The notes beneath the pieces are model-generated. The model did no database searches. It was not told the DNA's origin and saw nothing but the letters and a program-made list of their open reading frames with translations. A program made the translations under genes and the position numbers. Below are positions 1-9,971 of a DNA stretch of 15,920 bases, in pieces; within the stretch, counting starts at the first letter, position 1, and every line of letters starts with the position of its first letter. The stretch is taken from the NCBI GenBank assembly GCA_048173955.1, contig DBEYOB010000166.1, forward strand, positions 1 through 15,920. Reading direction: 5' to 3'. This DNA is from CAZUFB01 sp048173955 (GTDB taxonomy: Bacteria > Actinomycetota > Coriobacteriia > Coriobacteriales > UMGS124).

Positions 1-55
1 CCGCTCCCGCCGTCGCCGCCGGCGCGTGCGGTCCGGCTGCCGAGAAGGGAGCCTC

Positions 56-1933
56 ATGCCCGACCCCTCCATGTCCGAACCCGTCCGCCCCGTGCCCGCA
101 TCCCCCGAACCGGTGCGCTACGAGTCCCGCAGCCAAATCGACCCGCGCTACATGTGGGACCTGAGCTGCATGTTCGCATCTGACGAAGATTTCCTTGCAG
201 GACTCGATGCCGCCAAGGGCTACGCCGCCCGCTTTGCGGAGCTCAAAGGTGCGGCGACCGCCTCGGCGGACGGCCTGCTGTCCTACCTGAAGCTCGACGA
301 CGAGGCGAACGTCCTGCTCTCCCGGCTCGTCAACTACGCGGAGCGCAAGAGCGACGAGGACGCCCGCGTGTCGCGCTACCGCGACTTCGCCAGCCAGGCG
401 CGTTCGGTGTGCGTGGCCGTCGCGGGCTCCCAGGCGTGGTTCCCCTCCGAGCTGCTCGCGCTCGACCCGCAGACGCTCGAGGGCTACTACCGCGACTGCC
501 CCGACCTCGAACTCTACCGCCGCGAGCTCGACGGGGTGCTGCGGATGCGCGCGCACACGCTGTCCTCGGCCGAGGAGGCCCTGCTCGCCGCCGCAGGCGA
601 TGTCGCCGCGCAGCCCGACTCGATCTTCTCGGCGCTCAACGACGCCGACCTCGCCTTCCCCGACGCGCACGACGCGCAGGGCGCCGCGCACCCGGTGACC
701 CACGGCGGCTACGTCCCGCTGCTCATGTCGGCCGACCGCACGCTGCGCCGCTCCGCCTACGAGTCGCTCTACGGGGTCTACGCCCAGTTCCGCACCACGT
801 GCGCCGCAATCCTCGAGGCGCAGACCAAGCAGCTCAAGTTCTTTGCCGACGCGCGCCGCTACCCGTCGAGCCTGGCCTGTGCGCTCGACGCCACCGAGGT
901 GCCGGTCGAGGTCTACACGAACCTCGTCGACGCGGTGCGGCGCAACATCGGCTCCCTGCACCGCTACACCGCCCTGCGCAAGCAGGTGCTGGGAATCGAC
1001 GAGCTGCACGGCTGCGACCTCTATGTCCCCCTGGTCGACGACGTCGAGATGAGGTTCACCTACGATGAGGCGTGCTCCATCATCCTCGAGGCGCTGAAGC
1101 CGCTCGGGGAGGACTACCTTGCCATCGTGCGCCAGGGGCTCGCGCAGCGCTGGGTCGACGTGTACGAGACGCCCGGCAAGCGCAGCGGCGCCTACTCGGC
1201 GGGCGGCTACGGCATGCACCCGGTGATCCTGCTCAACTTCCAGGGCACGCTCGACGACGTCTTCACGCTCGCGCACGAGATGGGGCACTCGGTGCACACC
1301 TACCTGTCGTGCGCCAACCAGCCGCCGTGCTACGCGGACTATGTGATCTTCGTTGCCGAGGTCGCCTCGACCTGCAACGAGGCTTTGCTCATGCACTACT
1401 TCCTCGAGCGCGCGAAGGATGCGCGCGAGCGCGCCTACCTGCTCAACCACTATCTCGAGCAGTTCCGTACCACGCTGTTCCGCCAGTGCATGTTCGCCGA
1501 GTTCGAGCTGACGCTCAACGGGTTCGCCGAACGCGGCGAGGGGACGACGCCCGACGCGCTGTGCGCCGCGTACCGCGCGCTCAACGAGGACTACTTCGGC
1601 CCGGCGTTCACCTCCGACGACCAGATCGCCCTCGAGTGGGCGCGCATCCCGCACTTCTACTACAACTACTACGTGTACCAGTACGCGACGGGCTTCTCGG
1701 CCGCCGTCGCGCTGTCGCAGCGCATCCTGAACGAGGGCGAGCCTGCGGTCAAGGACTACCTGGGGTTCCTCTCGGGCGGCAGCTCCCAGCCGCCGATCGA
1801 GCTCCTGCGCGGCGCCGGGGTGGACATGGCCACGGCCCGTCCGGTCGACGAGGCGCTCGGGCTGTTCGGCAGGCTCGTCGACGAGCTGGCGGCGCTGCTC
1901 GGAACCGCGGCGGACGGGACGGCGGGGGAGTAG
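56..1933 (+). CDS. pepF: Oligoendopeptidase F (M3 family zinc metallopeptidase)
   Basis: Cytosolic zinc endopeptidase of the M3/thimet family, which trims short peptides. It is 625 residues long, close to the usual ~600 for PepF. The zinc site is complete: HEMGH at residues 407-411 (zinc-binding H407 and H411, catalytic E408), and E435 in the AEVAST stretch is the expected third ligand. Downstream aromatic motifs typical of the family (HFYYNYYVYQYATGFS) line the substrate cleft. No signal peptide or membrane segment is seen. I chose ATG 56 because GAAGGGAG lies 4 nt upstream; in-frame starts at 26 and 71 lack such a site. The N-terminal ~30 residues are Pro-rich and unlike the family core. 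The 55 bases before the gene hold nothing I can assign. No clear terminator follows. The family call is secure; the peptide substrates are unknown. Confidence 0.95.
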   Translation: MPDPSMSEPVRPVPASPEPVRYESRSQIDPRYMWDLSCMFASDEDFLAGLDAAKGYAARFAELKGAATASADGLLSYLKLDDEANVLLSRLVNYAERKSDEDARVSRYRDFASQARSVCVAVAGSQAWFPSELLALDPQTLEGYYRDCPDLELYRRELDGVLRMRAHTLSSAEEALLAAAGDVAAQPDSIFSALNDADLAFPDAHDAQGAAHPVTHGGYVPLLMSADRTLRRSAYESLYGVYAQFRTTCAAILEAQTKQLKFFADARRYPSSLACALDATEVPVEVYTNLVDAVRRNIGSLHRYTALRKQVLGIDELHGCDLYVPLVDDVEMRFTYDEACSIILEALKPLGEDYLAIVRQGLAQRWVDVYETPGKRSGAYSAGGYGMHPVILLNFQGTLDDVFTLAHEMGHSVHTYLSCANQPPCYADYVIFVAEVASTCNEALLMHYFLERAKDARERAYLLNHYLEQFRTTLFRQCMFAEFELTLNGFAERGEGTTPDALCAAYRALNEDYFGPAFTSDDQIALEWARIPHFYYNYYVYQYATGFSAAVALSQRILNEGEPAVKDYLGFLSGGSSQPPIELLRGAGVDMATARPVDEALGLFGRLVDELAALLGTAADGTAGE

Positions 1934-2042
1934 CCCTCCGGTCGGCGACATCCGCGCGGGGTCGGCGAGAGGGGGCCGGCTCCGTGCGGGTGGGTTCGCA
2001 CGCGTTTGCATCGGAAAAGCCGCGATGTCTGAAGAACGGCGG

Positions 2043-2185
2043 GTTGCGAACGATTGAGTCGGGCCTCTGCGGGAGGCGGATGCGGCCGTTGCTATATCGA
2101 CTTTCCATCTTGGTAAATTCATTTTACGTTTACCGTTTTGGCGACGGTCTGAGGGTGAAGTCTGCCGTTGCAAACCGTTCGCAAC
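2043..2185. repeat. 10-bp inverted repeat pair (GTTGCGAACG / CGTTCGCAAC)
   Basis: GTTGCGAACG at 2043-2052 is repeated exactly as its reverse complement at 2176-2185. The pair brackets the AT-rich patch with the dyad at 2113-2129. The match does not extend beyond 10 bp. It could be a paired protein-binding site or chance; the evidence is weak. Confidence 0.35.
2113..2129 (-). promoter_or_regulatory. Operator-like dyad GTAAA-N5-TTTAC
   Basis: A perfect dyad, GTAAA then five bases then TTTAC, occupies 2113-2127. Read on the minus strand, the 17 bases of 2113-2129 are ACGTAAAATGAATTTAC, which match ACGTAAAACGTATTTAC at 10643-10659 in 15 of 17 positions. The second site lies in the control region of the divergent HTH regulators. 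It is probably a binding site for one of those regulators; this is inference. The site is about 360 bp upstream of the TetR start, so direct control of that operon is uncertain. Confidence 0.45.
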
Positions 2186-2207
2186 GTGCGATTTTTCAGG
2201 AAAGGTC

Positions 2208-2264
2208 GCCCCGCGGTTGCGGTGGTGCCTCGCGGTTGCGGCGGTGCCCCGCGGTTGCGGCGGA
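2208..2264. repeat. 19-bp imperfect tandem repeat, three copies
   Basis: Three head-to-tail 19-bp units, each built around GCGGTTGCGG, occupy 2208-2226, 2227-2245 and 2246-2264. The unit consensus is GCCCCGCGGTTGCGGCGGT, with one or two changes per copy. A decayed fourth copy may follow to about 2292. The period is not a multiple of three and no gene covers it, so it is a non-coding repeat. Confidence 0.75.
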
Positions 2265-2351
2265 GCTCGCGGCCGCCCGCGGTCGCGGCGGAACCCCGTT
2301 GTCTTCGGCGGTCGTCCGGCCGGGTCCACCTGACTGGCTGGCTGTCGAGGT

Positions 2352-2378
2352 ATTGCACAAATTGCGCAATATTGCACA
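2352..2378. promoter_or_regulatory. Candidate TetR operator
   Basis: ATTGCACAA-A-TTGCGCAAT (2352-2370) is a 19-bp palindrome with 8 of 9 arm pairs matching around a central A. ATTGCACA repeats directly at 2371-2378, giving a third half-site. It lies just over 100 bp upstream of the TetR gene, in a zone of lower GC than its surroundings, as expected for an autoregulatory TetR site. Confidence 0.55.
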
Positions 2379-2400
2379 TGCTGTGAAGTTAGCCTGTACA
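2372..2400 (+). promoter_or_regulatory. Possible promoter of the TetR-activase operon
   Basis: TTGCAC (2372-2377) and TGTACA (2395-2400) are separated by 17 bp, matching a weak sigma-70-type promoter. The -35 element falls within the third half-site of the palindrome, so a bound repressor would block it. The -10 match is only 3 of 6. Confidence 0.3.
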
Positions 2401-2472
2401 CAATCCGTGCGGCGGGGTATCATCCCAGCGTTCGAGGAAGCTCGCCGCGCGCAGCGCGCGGCAAACCTGCGC

Positions 2473-2479
2473 GAAAGGA
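2473..2479 (+). promoter_or_regulatory. Ribosome binding site that sets a TTG start
   Basis: GAAAGGA at 2473-2479 is 6 nt before TTG 2486. The first in-frame ATG, at 2498, would be 18 nt away, too far for normal initiation. This supports the TTG as the start of the TetR gene. Confidence 0.65.
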
Positions 2480-2485
2480 TTCCGT

Positions 2486-3229
2486 TTGGATTCCCGCATG
2501 CAGCCACAGGGGAGCGCGGCCGTAGGGGCGACGGCCCCTCTGCGCCCGTCGGCTCCACCGCGTCCGGCCGACCGCCGGTCGCTGCGCACCCGGCGCGCCC
2601 TGCGCGATGCCCTGGCGGCCGAGATCCGCTCGGCGGGAGGGCTCGACCGCGTGGCCGTCACTGCGCTCGCCGAGCGCGCCGACGTGACGCGGCGCACGTT
2701 CTACTCCCACTACAAAGACATCCCCGACCTTGTCGAGCAGAGCGAAGACGAGCTGCTCGAGGGTCTGGTCGAACACGTCCGTGCAATCTCGCTCACCTCG
2801 CTCGACGAGCTGTACGCGGGCTTCCGCCTGCTCAAACCTGCCCCCGGCTCCGTCGAGCTGCTCGACTACATCAAGGACAACGGGGATTTCATGAGCGCCC
2901 TGCTCGGCCCCGGGGGCGACCCCGGGTTTGCCGAGAAGATCAAGGCGCTCGCGATCGGGGCGGTTCGCGACCGCGCCCGGCACGGCCTCGACGTCGCGGC
3001 GCTCGGGCCGTTTTTCGACTATTACGTGACCTTCGCCGTGAGCGCGGAGCTCGGGGTCCTGCAGCGCTGGCTCGAGGGCGGCATGCGGGAGAGCACCGAC
3101 CTCATGGCGCGCGCGATGACGATGCTGATGTTCGTCCGCCCGGGGGACCTCTACGGCAAGCCCATCGACCTGGACGTCCCGCTGTACGGGCGGCTGTTCT
3201 GCCATCTGAAGGAGACCGAGGACCAATGA
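2486..3229 (+). CDS. TetR/AcrR-family transcriptional regulator
   Basis: DNA-binding repressor of the TetR family, 247 residues. After a Pro/Ala/Arg-rich N-terminal extension (about residues 1-30), the HTH domain covers about residues 33-80. It has the family hallmark recognition helix: ADVTRRTFYSHYKD, with F72 and the YxHYKD stretch. The C-terminal part (about 85-245) is helical, as in TetR ligand/dimer domains, but gives no clue to the ligand. Start is TTG, chosen from the ribosome binding site 6 nt upstream. The stop codon overlaps the next start as ATGA, so the regulator and the activase are almost certainly co-transcribed and translationally coupled. It probably represses its own operon through the palindrome at 2352-2370. 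The family call is secure; target and ligand are inferred. Confidence 0.9.
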   Translation: MDSRMQPQGSAAVGATAPLRPSAPPRPADRRSLRTRRALRDALAAEIRSAGGLDRVAVTALAERADVTRRTFYSHYKDIPDLVEQSEDELLEGLVEHVRAISLTSLDELYAGFRLLKPAPGSVELLDYIKDNGDFMSALLGPGGDPGFAEKIKALAIGAVRDRARHGLDVAALGPFFDYYVTFAVSAELGVLQRWLEGGMRESTDLMARAMTMLMFVRPGDLYGKPIDLDVPLYGRLFCHLKETEDQ

Positions 3230-6200
3230 CCGACACCAACGAGAACCTGACCCCCGCCGCTGCAGCCGGCGCCGGAGCCGCCGCGGGCGCGGGGCTTTCG
3301 CCTGAGGAGCGCGACGCGATACGCGCGAGCTTCGAGGAGGGCCTGGCTGCGGGCGCGCAGATGGCGGCCGCCGCGTCCGGCCCCGCGGGCCCCGTCTACG
3401 ACAACCCGCGCGACCGCCTGTCCCAGCTTGCGGCCGAGTCTGCGTGCGCGGGGGCGTGCTCGGTGGGCGAGCCGCTGCCGGCCGAGGTGCGCGAGCGCGC
3501 GCGCCGCGAGTCCGAGGAGCAGGCCGCCGAGGAGGCGAAGACCTCGGTCGAGATCACGCCCGGCCCCGGTGTCGACTGGAGCTGCAGGAGGCTCAAACTC
3601 GGCATCGATGTCGGGTCGACCACGGTCAAGCTCGCCGTCCTCGACGCCGAGGCCGCCGCGTCCGCGTCCTCGGGCAACGCCGCGAACCGGGTTCCGCAGC
3701 TCATCTACGCCAGTTACCAGCGGCACCATACCGACGTGCGCGCCACGGTCAAAGCCCTGTTCCGCGAGGCCGCCAAGGTGTTCGGCGACGCCCCGCTCGA
3801 GGTGGCCATCACCGGCTCGGGCGGCCTTTTGCTGTCGCAGTGGCTCAAGCTCGAGTTCGTGCAGGAGGTCATCGCCTCCAAGGCGGCCGTCGCGGCGCTC
3901 ATCCCCCAGACCGACGTCGCCATCGAGCTCGGCGGCGAGGACGCCAAGATCATCTACTTCGACAACGGCATCGAGCAGCGCATGAACGGCACGTGCGCCG
4001 GCGGCACGGGCGCGTTCATCGACCAGATGGCGAGCCTCCTGCACACCGACGCGAGCGGTCTCAACGAGCTCGCCAAGCAGGCCGAGACCATCTACCCCAT
4101 CGCGAGCCGCTGCGGCGTCTTCGCCAAGACCGACGTGCAGCCGCTGCTCAACGAGGGCGCCAAGCCCTCCGACGTGGCGGCGTCGATCTTCCAGTCGGTC
4201 GTGACGCAGACCATCTCGGGCCTGGCGTGCGGCAGGCCGATCCGCGGGCACGTGGCCTTCCTCGGCGGCCCCCTCCAGTACCTCTCCGAGCTGCGCAAGC
4301 GCTTCCGCGTGACGCTCGAGCTCGACGACGAGCACATGCTCTGCCCCGAGAACGCCCACCTCTTCGTGGCGAGCGGTGCGGCCCTGGCCGCGGTCAGCGG
4401 CAAGCGCTCCACCCTGCCCGAGCTCATCGACGCCCTCGACGCCTTGGGCGACGTGCAGGGCTCCGAGGTCCAGCGCCTCGCCCCCCTGTTCGCCACGCCT
4501 GCCGAGCGCGCCGAGTTCGACGAGCGCCACGGCGCCCAGATCGTGCCCAAGGGCGATCTGGCCAACTACCGGGGCCGCGTGTTCATCGGCATCGACGCGG
4601 GCTCGACGACCATGAAGGGCGCCATCATCGGCGAGAACGCCGAGCTCCTGCGCACCTGGTACGGCCCGAACCGCGGCGACGTGCTCGGCACCGCCCAGCT
4701 GCTCATGGAGGACTTCTACTCCGCCATCCCCGAGGGCTGCACCGTGGGCCACGTCACCTGCACGGGCTACGGCGAGGGCCTGCTCATCGAGGCGCTGCAC
4801 GCCGACTCGGGCGAGATCGAGACGGTCGCCCACCTGCGCAGCGCCAACGAGGTGCTGCCGGGCGTCGAGTTCATCCTCGACGTGGGCGGCCAGGACATGA
4901 AGTGCCTGCGCGTGAAGGACGGCGTCATCGAGCACATCATGCTCAACGAGGCGTGCTCGTCGGGCTGCGGCTCGTTCATCAGCGCCTTCGCCGACTCGAT
5001 GGGCATGACGGTGCAGGAGTTCGCCGCCGCGGCGCTTGTGGCCGAGAACCCCGTGGACCTGGGCAGCCGCTGCACCGTGTTCATGAACTCGCGCGTGAAG
5101 CAGGCCCAGAAGGAAGGCGCCACGGTGGGCGACATCTCTGCCGGCCTTTCGTACTCGGTCATGAAGAACGCCCTGTTCAAGGTCATCAAGATCCGCGACC
5201 CCAAGGAGATCGGCGACAAGGTCATCGTGCAGGGCGGCACGTTCCTGAACGACGCCGTGCTGCGCGCCTTCGAGAACCTCACCGGCAAGCAGGCCTTCCG
5301 CCCCGACATCGCCGGCTGCATGGGCTGCTACGGCGCCGCCCTGCTCGCGCGCGACCGCGCCGGTGAGGACGGCACCTCGACGCTGCTGTCGCGCGAGGAC
5401 ATCAAGAACCTGCAGGTCAAGCATCGCTCCGCCCGGTGCGGCCTATGCTCGAACAACTGCCTGCTCACCATCAGCGACTTCGGCGGGGGCAGGCGCTTCG
5501 TCACGGGCAACCGCTGCGAGAAGGGCGCGGGCCACAAGAAGAGCGCCTCGGACGCCCCCAACCTGTTCGCCTACAAGAGCCAGCGCCTGTTCGGCTACGA
5601 GCCCCTCGCCGCCGACGCCGCCCCGCGGGGCACGGTGGGCATCCCCCGCGCGCTCAACATGTACGAGGACTACCCGTTCTGGTTCACCTTCTTCACCAAG
5701 CTCGGCTTCCGCGTCGTGCTCTCGGACCCCAGCTCCAAGAAGACCTACGAGGCGGGCATCGAGTCGATGCCGTCCGAGAGCGTGTGCTACCCGGCGAAGC
5801 TCTCCCACGGCCACGTGATGAACCTGATCGACAAGGGCGTCGACTTCGTCTGGATGCCGTGCGTTCGTTGGGAGCGCAAGGAGGACGAGACGGCGGGCAA
5901 CTGCTACAACTGCCCGATCGTCATGAGCTACCCCACGGCGCTCAAGCTCAACATCGACGAGCTCGAGCGCGACCGCATCGAGTTCATGAACCCCTTCGTG
6001 CCCTACCACGACGCCAAGGAGCTCAAGCGCCGCCTGTTCGAACTGGTCGACGGCCAGCGCTGGGACGACGCGCAGCGGGGCTACGGCCGCTTCGCCGGGC
6101 CGCGCATCACGCGCGCCGAGGTCGACGCCGCCGTCGACGAGGCGTGGGCCGAGGACCTGCGCTTCAAGGACGACATGCACCGGGCGGGCGAGGACGCGCT

Positions 6201-7971
6201 CAGGTGGGTCGAGGAGCACAAGGGCCACGGCATCGTGCTCGCCGGCCGCCCCTACCACAACGACCGCGAGATCAACCACGCCATCCCCGAGCTCGTGAAC
6301 TCCTACGGCTTCGCGGTGCTCACCGAGGACTCGGTGGCCCACCTCATGCGCCCCGAACGCCCCATCCGCGTCGTCGACCAGTGGATGTACCACTCGCGGC
6401 TCTACGCGGCGGCGCGCCTGGTCACGACGCGCAACGACCTCGACCTCATCCAGCTCAACAGCTTCGGCTGCGGCCTGGACGCCCTGACCACCGACCAGGT
6501 GCAGGAGATCCTCGAGGCGAGCGGGAAGATCTACACGGTCCTCAAGATCGACGAGGTGTCCAACCTCGGCGCGGCGCGCATCCGCATCCGCTCGCTCATC
6601 GCGGCCCTCAAGGACAAGCACGCCGAGGCGCTGCAGGCCGCCCGCGCGAAGGCGCTCGCCGAGGGGCGCGACCCGGAGGGCGTCGAGGTCCCCGTGGGGC
6701 GCGAGAGCGTCTCGGCGGCGTTCCCCAAGGTGAGCTACACCAAGGAGATGAACGACGCCGGCTACACGATCCTGTGCCCCCAGATGGCCCCCATCCACTT
6801 CGACCTGGTCAAAGAGGTGCTGCGCTCAGCCGGTTACAACCTGGAGCTCCTGCCGAGCGTCGACCACGGCGCGGTCGAGGCCGGCCTCAAGTACGTCAAC
6901 AACGACATCTGCTACCCGTCGATCCTGGTCACCGGCCAGATCATGGAGGCGGTCAACTCGGGGCGCTACGACCTGTCCAAGACGGCGGTCATCATCACCC
7001 AGACCGGCGGCGGGTGCCGCGCGACCAACTACATCGCCCTCATCCGCAAGGCGCTGCGCGACGCCGGGCACCCCGAGATCCCGGTGATCAGCCTTGCGGT
7101 CGCCAAGGGGCTCGACGAGAACAATCCCGGCTTCAGCGTGGGCCCCAAGCTGCTGCTCCCGGCATTCTACGCGCTCATCATGGGCGATGCCATCATGCAG
7201 ATGCTCTACCGCGTGCGCCCCTACGAGAAGGTGCCCGGTTCGGCCGACGCGCTCTACGAGAAGTGGATGGCCCGCCTGCGCGCCGAGGCTCCCTCGTTCA
7301 CCCGCGGCTCGGTGACGCGCCTGGCGCGCGACATGGTGCGCGAGTTCGACGAGCTGCCGCTCGAGAACGACCGTTCTAAGCCGCGCGTGGGCGTGGTGGG
7401 CGAGATCCTCGTCAAGTTCCATCCCACGGCCAACAACGAGGTCGTCAAGGTCATCGAGGCCGAAGGCTGCGAGGCCGTGGTGCCCGGCCTGGTCGACTTC
7501 TTCCAGTTCGGGTTTGCCGGCCGCCATCTGCAGCGCGAGGAGCTCGGGTCGCCGTGGGGCAAGGTGGTGGGCCACGATCTGGGCATCAAGCTCATCGACT
7601 GGATGCGTGCCCCCATCGACCGCCTGTTCGCGAAGTCGAAGCGCTTCACCCCCTCGACGAACATCTTCGAGCTGGCCGACAAGGCCAAGACGATCCTGTC
7701 GTGCTGCAACAACATGGGCGAGGGATGGCTGCTCACCGCCGAGATGATCGAGCTCATCGAAGGCGGCACCCCCAACATAGTGTGTTGCTCTCCCTTCGCG
7801 TGCCTGCCCAACCACGTCGTGGGCAAGGCGGTCATCAAGGAGATTCGCCGCCAGCACCCCCGGGCCAACATCGTGGCCGTGGACTACGACCCCGGAGCCT
7901 CCGAGGTGAACCAGCTCAACCGCATCAAGCTCATGATCAGCGTGGCGAAGGAGAACTTCGCGAAGCGGTAG
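3226..7971 (+). CDS. Giant fused acyl-CoA dehydratase activase-like protein (double ASKHA, DUF2229-type)
   Basis: This 1581-residue protein belongs to the BadF/BadG/HgdC activase superfamily, whose members use ATP hydrolysis to drive low-potential electron transfer from a [4Fe-4S] cluster onto a partner enzyme. Domains in order: Ala/Glu-rich extension (1-~120); first ASKHA ATPase with GIDVGSTTVK at 126-135 and cysteines C257 (NGTCAGGTG) and C296 (SRCGVF); second ASKHA with GIDAGSTTMK at 455-464 and C577 (EACSSGCG) and C616 (SRCTVF); a C-x2-C-x3-C motif C738/C741/C745 plus C764; then two COG3580/COG3581-like modules with C854, C879, C893, C896, C1082, C1184, C1229, C1264, C1493/C1494 and C1520/C1521/C1526. 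Both ATPase halves keep both cluster cysteines. Start ATG 3226 overlaps the TetR stop (ATGA). Related fused proteins of this type are known, but their substrate is generally undefined. No separate dehydratase subunit is nearby, so the reductase and its acceptor may be in one chain. The exact reaction is unknown. Confidence 0.9.
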   Translation: MTDTNENLTPAAAAGAGAAAGAGLSPEERDAIRASFEEGLAAGAQMAAAASGPAGPVYDNPRDRLSQLAAESACAGACSVGEPLPAEVRERARRESEEQAAEEAKTSVEITPGPGVDWSCRRLKLGIDVGSTTVKLAVLDAEAAASASSGNAANRVPQLIYASYQRHHTDVRATVKALFREAAKVFGDAPLEVAITGSGGLLLSQWLKLEFVQEVIASKAAVAALIPQTDVAIELGGEDAKIIYFDNGIEQRMNGTCAGGTGAFIDQMASLLHTDASGLNELAKQAETIYPIASRCGVFAKTDVQPLLNEGAKPSDVAASIFQSVVTQTISGLACGRPIRGHVAFLGGPLQYLSELRKRFRVTLELDDEHMLCPENAHLFVASGAALAAVSGKRSTLPELIDALDALGDVQGSEVQRLAPLFATPAERAEFDERHGAQIVPKGDLANYRGRVFIGIDAGSTTMKGAIIGENAELLRTWYGPNRGDVLGTAQLLMEDFYSAIPEGCTVGHVTCTGYGEGLLIEALHADSGEIETVAHLRSANEVLPGVEFILDVGGQDMKCLRVKDGVIEHIMLNEACSSGCGSFISAFADSMGMTVQEFAAAALVAENPVDLGSRCTVFMNSRVKQAQKEGATVGDISAGLSYSVMKNALFKVIKIRDPKEIGDKVIVQGGTFLNDAVLRAFENLTGKQAFRPDIAGCMGCYGAALLARDRAGEDGTSTLLSREDIKNLQVKHRSARCGLCSNNCLLTISDFGGGRRFVTGNRCEKGAGHKKSASDAPNLFAYKSQRLFGYEPLAADAAPRGTVGIPRALNMYEDYPFWFTFFTKLGFRVVLSDPSSKKTYEAGIESMPSESVCYPAKLSHGHVMNLIDKGVDFVWMPCVRWERKEDETAGNCYNCPIVMSYPTALKLNIDELERDRIEFMNPFVPYHDAKELKRRLFELVDGQRWDDAQRGYGRFAGPRITRAEVDAAVDEAWAEDLRFKDDMHRAGEDALRWVEEHKGHGIVLAGRPYHNDREINHAIPELVNSYGFAVLTEDSVAHLMRPERPIRVVDQWMYHSRLYAAARLVTTRNDLDLIQLNSFGCGLDALTTDQVQEILEASGKIYTVLKIDEVSNLGAARIRIRSLIAALKDKHAEALQAARAKALAEGRDPEGVEVPVGRESVSAAFPKVSYTKEMNDAGYTILCPQMAPIHFDLVKEVLRSAGYNLELLPSVDHGAVEAGLKYVNNDICYPSILVTGQIMEAVNSGRYDLSKTAVIITQTGGGCRATNYIALIRKALRDAGHPEIPVISLAVAKGLDENNPGFSVGPKLLLPAFYALIMGDAIMQMLYRVRPYEKVPGSADALYEKWMARLRAEAPSFTRGSVTRLARDMVREFDELPLENDRSKPRVGVVGEILVKFHPTANNEVVKVIEAEGCEAVVPGLVDFFQFGFAGRHLQREELGSPWGKVVGHDLGIKLIDWMRAPIDRLFAKSKRFTPSTNIFELADKAKTILSCCNNMGEGWLLTAEMIELIEGGTPNIVCCSPFACLPNHVVGKAVIKEIRRQHPRANIVAVDYDPGASEVNQLNRIKLMISVAKENFAKR

Positions 7972-8375
7972 GGTAGGGTTCGGCCCTGCGGCGAGGCGGT
8001 GGTGCCGGACATTGTCGGGCGAAAGTCACGCTTTGCGGTCCCGAAACCGTGACTTTCGCCCGATGTGTTCGTTGTTGATGCAAACGTCGGCCTGCGAACC
8101 GCTGTCCCGGCAGCGTTCGCGGGTCTTTTTGCCGTGCGCGAGCCCCCCGTATGCCGCCCCCGGGCATCCCATACACCGCGCGCCCCGCATGCCGCCCACG
8201 CGCGATTCGCTGCCGTTCGCTCGCGTTCGCCGGGCTGGCTGTGCAGCTCCCGTTGTTCCCCGCAAACGACGTCCCCGTAATGTTTCGGTTATGTTACCGT
8301 ACGCGTTCGGTAGAGGAAGCCCGGCCGCGCTCGCCGACGATGCGCCGCGAACGCCGAACGTGAAAGGGGCCACCC
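7972..8375. other. Non-coding region before pckA
   Basis: This 404-bp gap has no convincing gene. It contains a perfect 16-bp inverted repeat near its left end and a strong ribosome binding site for pckA at its right end. A weak -10-like TATGTT sits at 8290-8295 inside CGGT-N6-ACCG, with no good -35. The middle is GC-rich and featureless. Confidence 0.65.
8015..8063. repeat. Perfect 16-bp inverted repeat (large hairpin)
   Basis: TCGGGCGAAAGTCACG (8015-8030) is followed after 17 bp by its exact reverse complement (8048-8063). In RNA it would make a very stable hairpin 44 nt after the activase stop codon. There is no T-run after either arm, so it is not a classic intrinsic terminator. It could end or stabilise the activase transcript, be a REP-like dispersed element, or be a protein-binding site. 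Confidence 0.75.

Positions 8376-9962
<1,587 letters not shown>

Positions 9963-9971
<9 letters not shown>

Larger units (their letters stand above)
1934..2485. other. Non-coding region between pepF and the TetR operon
   Basis: This 552-bp stretch has no credible gene; short frames on both strands are low-complexity shadows. It changes composition sharply. GC-rich sequence runs to about 2085, an AT-rich patch (about 2090-2140) holds a dyad, GC-rich 19-bp tandem repeats follow at 2208-2264, and a lower-GC promoter/operator zone lies at about 2350-2400 before the TetR gene. No T-tract terminator for pepF is visible. Confidence 0.7.

Noticed and set aside
3151..5424. 757-codon antisense open frame over the activase
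   Set aside because: Composition is Gly/Ala/Leu/Val/Arg/His-rich with no recognisable domain; it mirrors a strongly supported gene on the plus strand.
1072..7971. One continuous 2299-codon open frame
   Set aside because: The frame is open by GC bias through pepF, the intergenic gap and the TetR gene. Recognisable activase sequence begins only after 3226, where an ATGA overlap and ribosome binding site mark the true start.
8015..8063. The 16-bp inverted repeat as an intrinsic terminator
   Set aside because: No run of Ts follows either arm, so I list it only as an inverted repeat.
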